Of a DNA stretch of 5,141 nt, positions 4,821 through 5,141 are shown piece after piece. The position numbers and the translations under genes were made by a program. The notes beneath the pieces are model-generated. The model was not told the origin of the DNA. It saw only the letters and a program-made list of their open reading frames with translations, and searched no databases. The stretch is from an uncultured Chlorobiota bacterium (GTDB taxonomy: Bacteria > Bacteroidota > Kapaibacteriia > OLB7). Every line of letters starts with the position of its first letter. Position 1 is the stretch's first letter. Where the stretch lies: positions 1-5,141 of the forward strand of contig CAMLOB010000346.1 in NCBI GenBank assembly GCA_946481475.1, written 5' to 3'.

Positions 4821-5141
4821 CATCATCAGGCGGAATCGTTTCTCTGATGCTTGTTCTTCCCGCATTGGTTCACATGGGCTTCTCTCACTGTCAGGCACAG
4901 GAGCCGACACGATTCATCTCATCGGTCGGATACCGGATCGGCACACCTCACGCAATCGAGCGGGCCCCCGGCGTGATCAACCTGCGCCGCTTCGGGTTTG
5001 ACGGTTCGGGAAGCTCGGCCAATCACACCTTCACGTTCGGCACAGGTTTGCTCTTCCCGGTACATCTCATTCCACGCTTCAGTCTTGGCGGCACGTTGCA
5101 TATCGCCCACTCCTACGGTTCCTTTCTCTCGAACCCGTACA
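4814..5141 (+). CDS. Exported, probably outer-membrane beta-barrel protein (3' end outside window)
   Basis: The frame is open from ATG 4814 to the window end, giving 109 visible residues. The N-terminus is a likely Sec signal peptide: MNPSSGG, then a hydrophobic stretch (IVSLMLVLPALVHMGF) and a cleavage region at HCQA before QEP. The cysteine at residue 26 is not in a lipobox (F-S-H-C), so a lipoprotein is unlikely. The mature part alternates short amphipathic strands and Gly-rich turns (RFISSVGYRIG, HTFTFGTGLLFPV, RFSLGGTLHIAHSYGSF), typical of the first strands of an outer-membrane barrel. In this lineage such N-termini often belong to OmpA-type barrel proteins, but the C-terminal part is missing, so that is only a possibility. 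A weak SD (AGAAG) lies next to the start. The end of the gene, and any operon partner, are not visible. Confidence 0.8.
   Translation, partial: MNPSSGGIVSLMLVLPALVHMGFSHCQAQEPTRFISSVGYRIGTPHAIERAPGVINLRRFGFDGSGSSANHTFTFGTGLLFPVHLIPRFSLGGTLHIAHSYGSFLSNPY

Overview
The window (about 57-58% GC by eye) looks like chromosomal DNA from a Gram-negative member of the Bacteroidetes/Chlorobi (FCB) lineage, perhaps a Chlorobi-, Ignavibacteria- or Kapabacteria-like organism. The lineage is inferred from gene content: a FlgD-type Ig-like C-terminal domain, a stand-alone type-A sorting-tail-like protein, a PorV/PorQ-type outer-membrane barrel, a LamG lipoprotein and a zinc-less ECF anti-sigma factor. Good Shine-Dalgarno sites before two genes (AAGGAG, GGAGAG) argue against a classical SD-poor Bacteroidetes. 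No phylogenetic search was possible.

Left block (1-2201, + strand): the 3' end of a large secreted protein ending in a FlgD-like Ig domain; then a 137-residue secreted protein that is little more than a type IX secretion (T9SS) sorting-tail-like domain, starting on a GTG that overlaps the previous stop (GTGA); then an 80-bp imperfect palindrome (36-nt arms, 8-nt loop) that fills nearly the whole spacer; then a PorV/PorQ-like barrel. Together they read as a cell-envelope/T9SS-type export cluster.

Middle block (2241-3586, - strand): an ECF sigma-70 factor followed 2 bp after its stop by a membrane-anchored anti-sigma factor without cysteines. This pair is convergent with the barrel gene (39-bp spacer, no clear terminator) and divergent from the LamG lipoprotein gene.

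Divergent spacer (3587-3826, 240 bp): it holds no long gene but has compact structure on the + strand. There is a small hairpin that would hide a Shine-Dalgarno sequence, an 8-codon ORF behind that sequence, and a two-tier stem-loop whose 11-bp outer stem contains the ORF's stop codon and is fully pairable only in + strand RNA. This is the best candidate for undescribed regulation in the window.

Right block (3827-5141, + strand): a LamG/concanavalin-like lipoprotein, a 165-bp spacer with an 11-bp hairpin directly upstream of an extended -10-like sequence, and the start of an exported, probably beta-barrel protein. The start codon of that last gene lies in the second copy of an 18-bp-period tandem repeat.

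The simplest reading is an envelope locus in which the sigma/anti-sigma pair may control neighbouring surface-protein genes. That regulatory link is inference; no confident ECF promoter was recognised.
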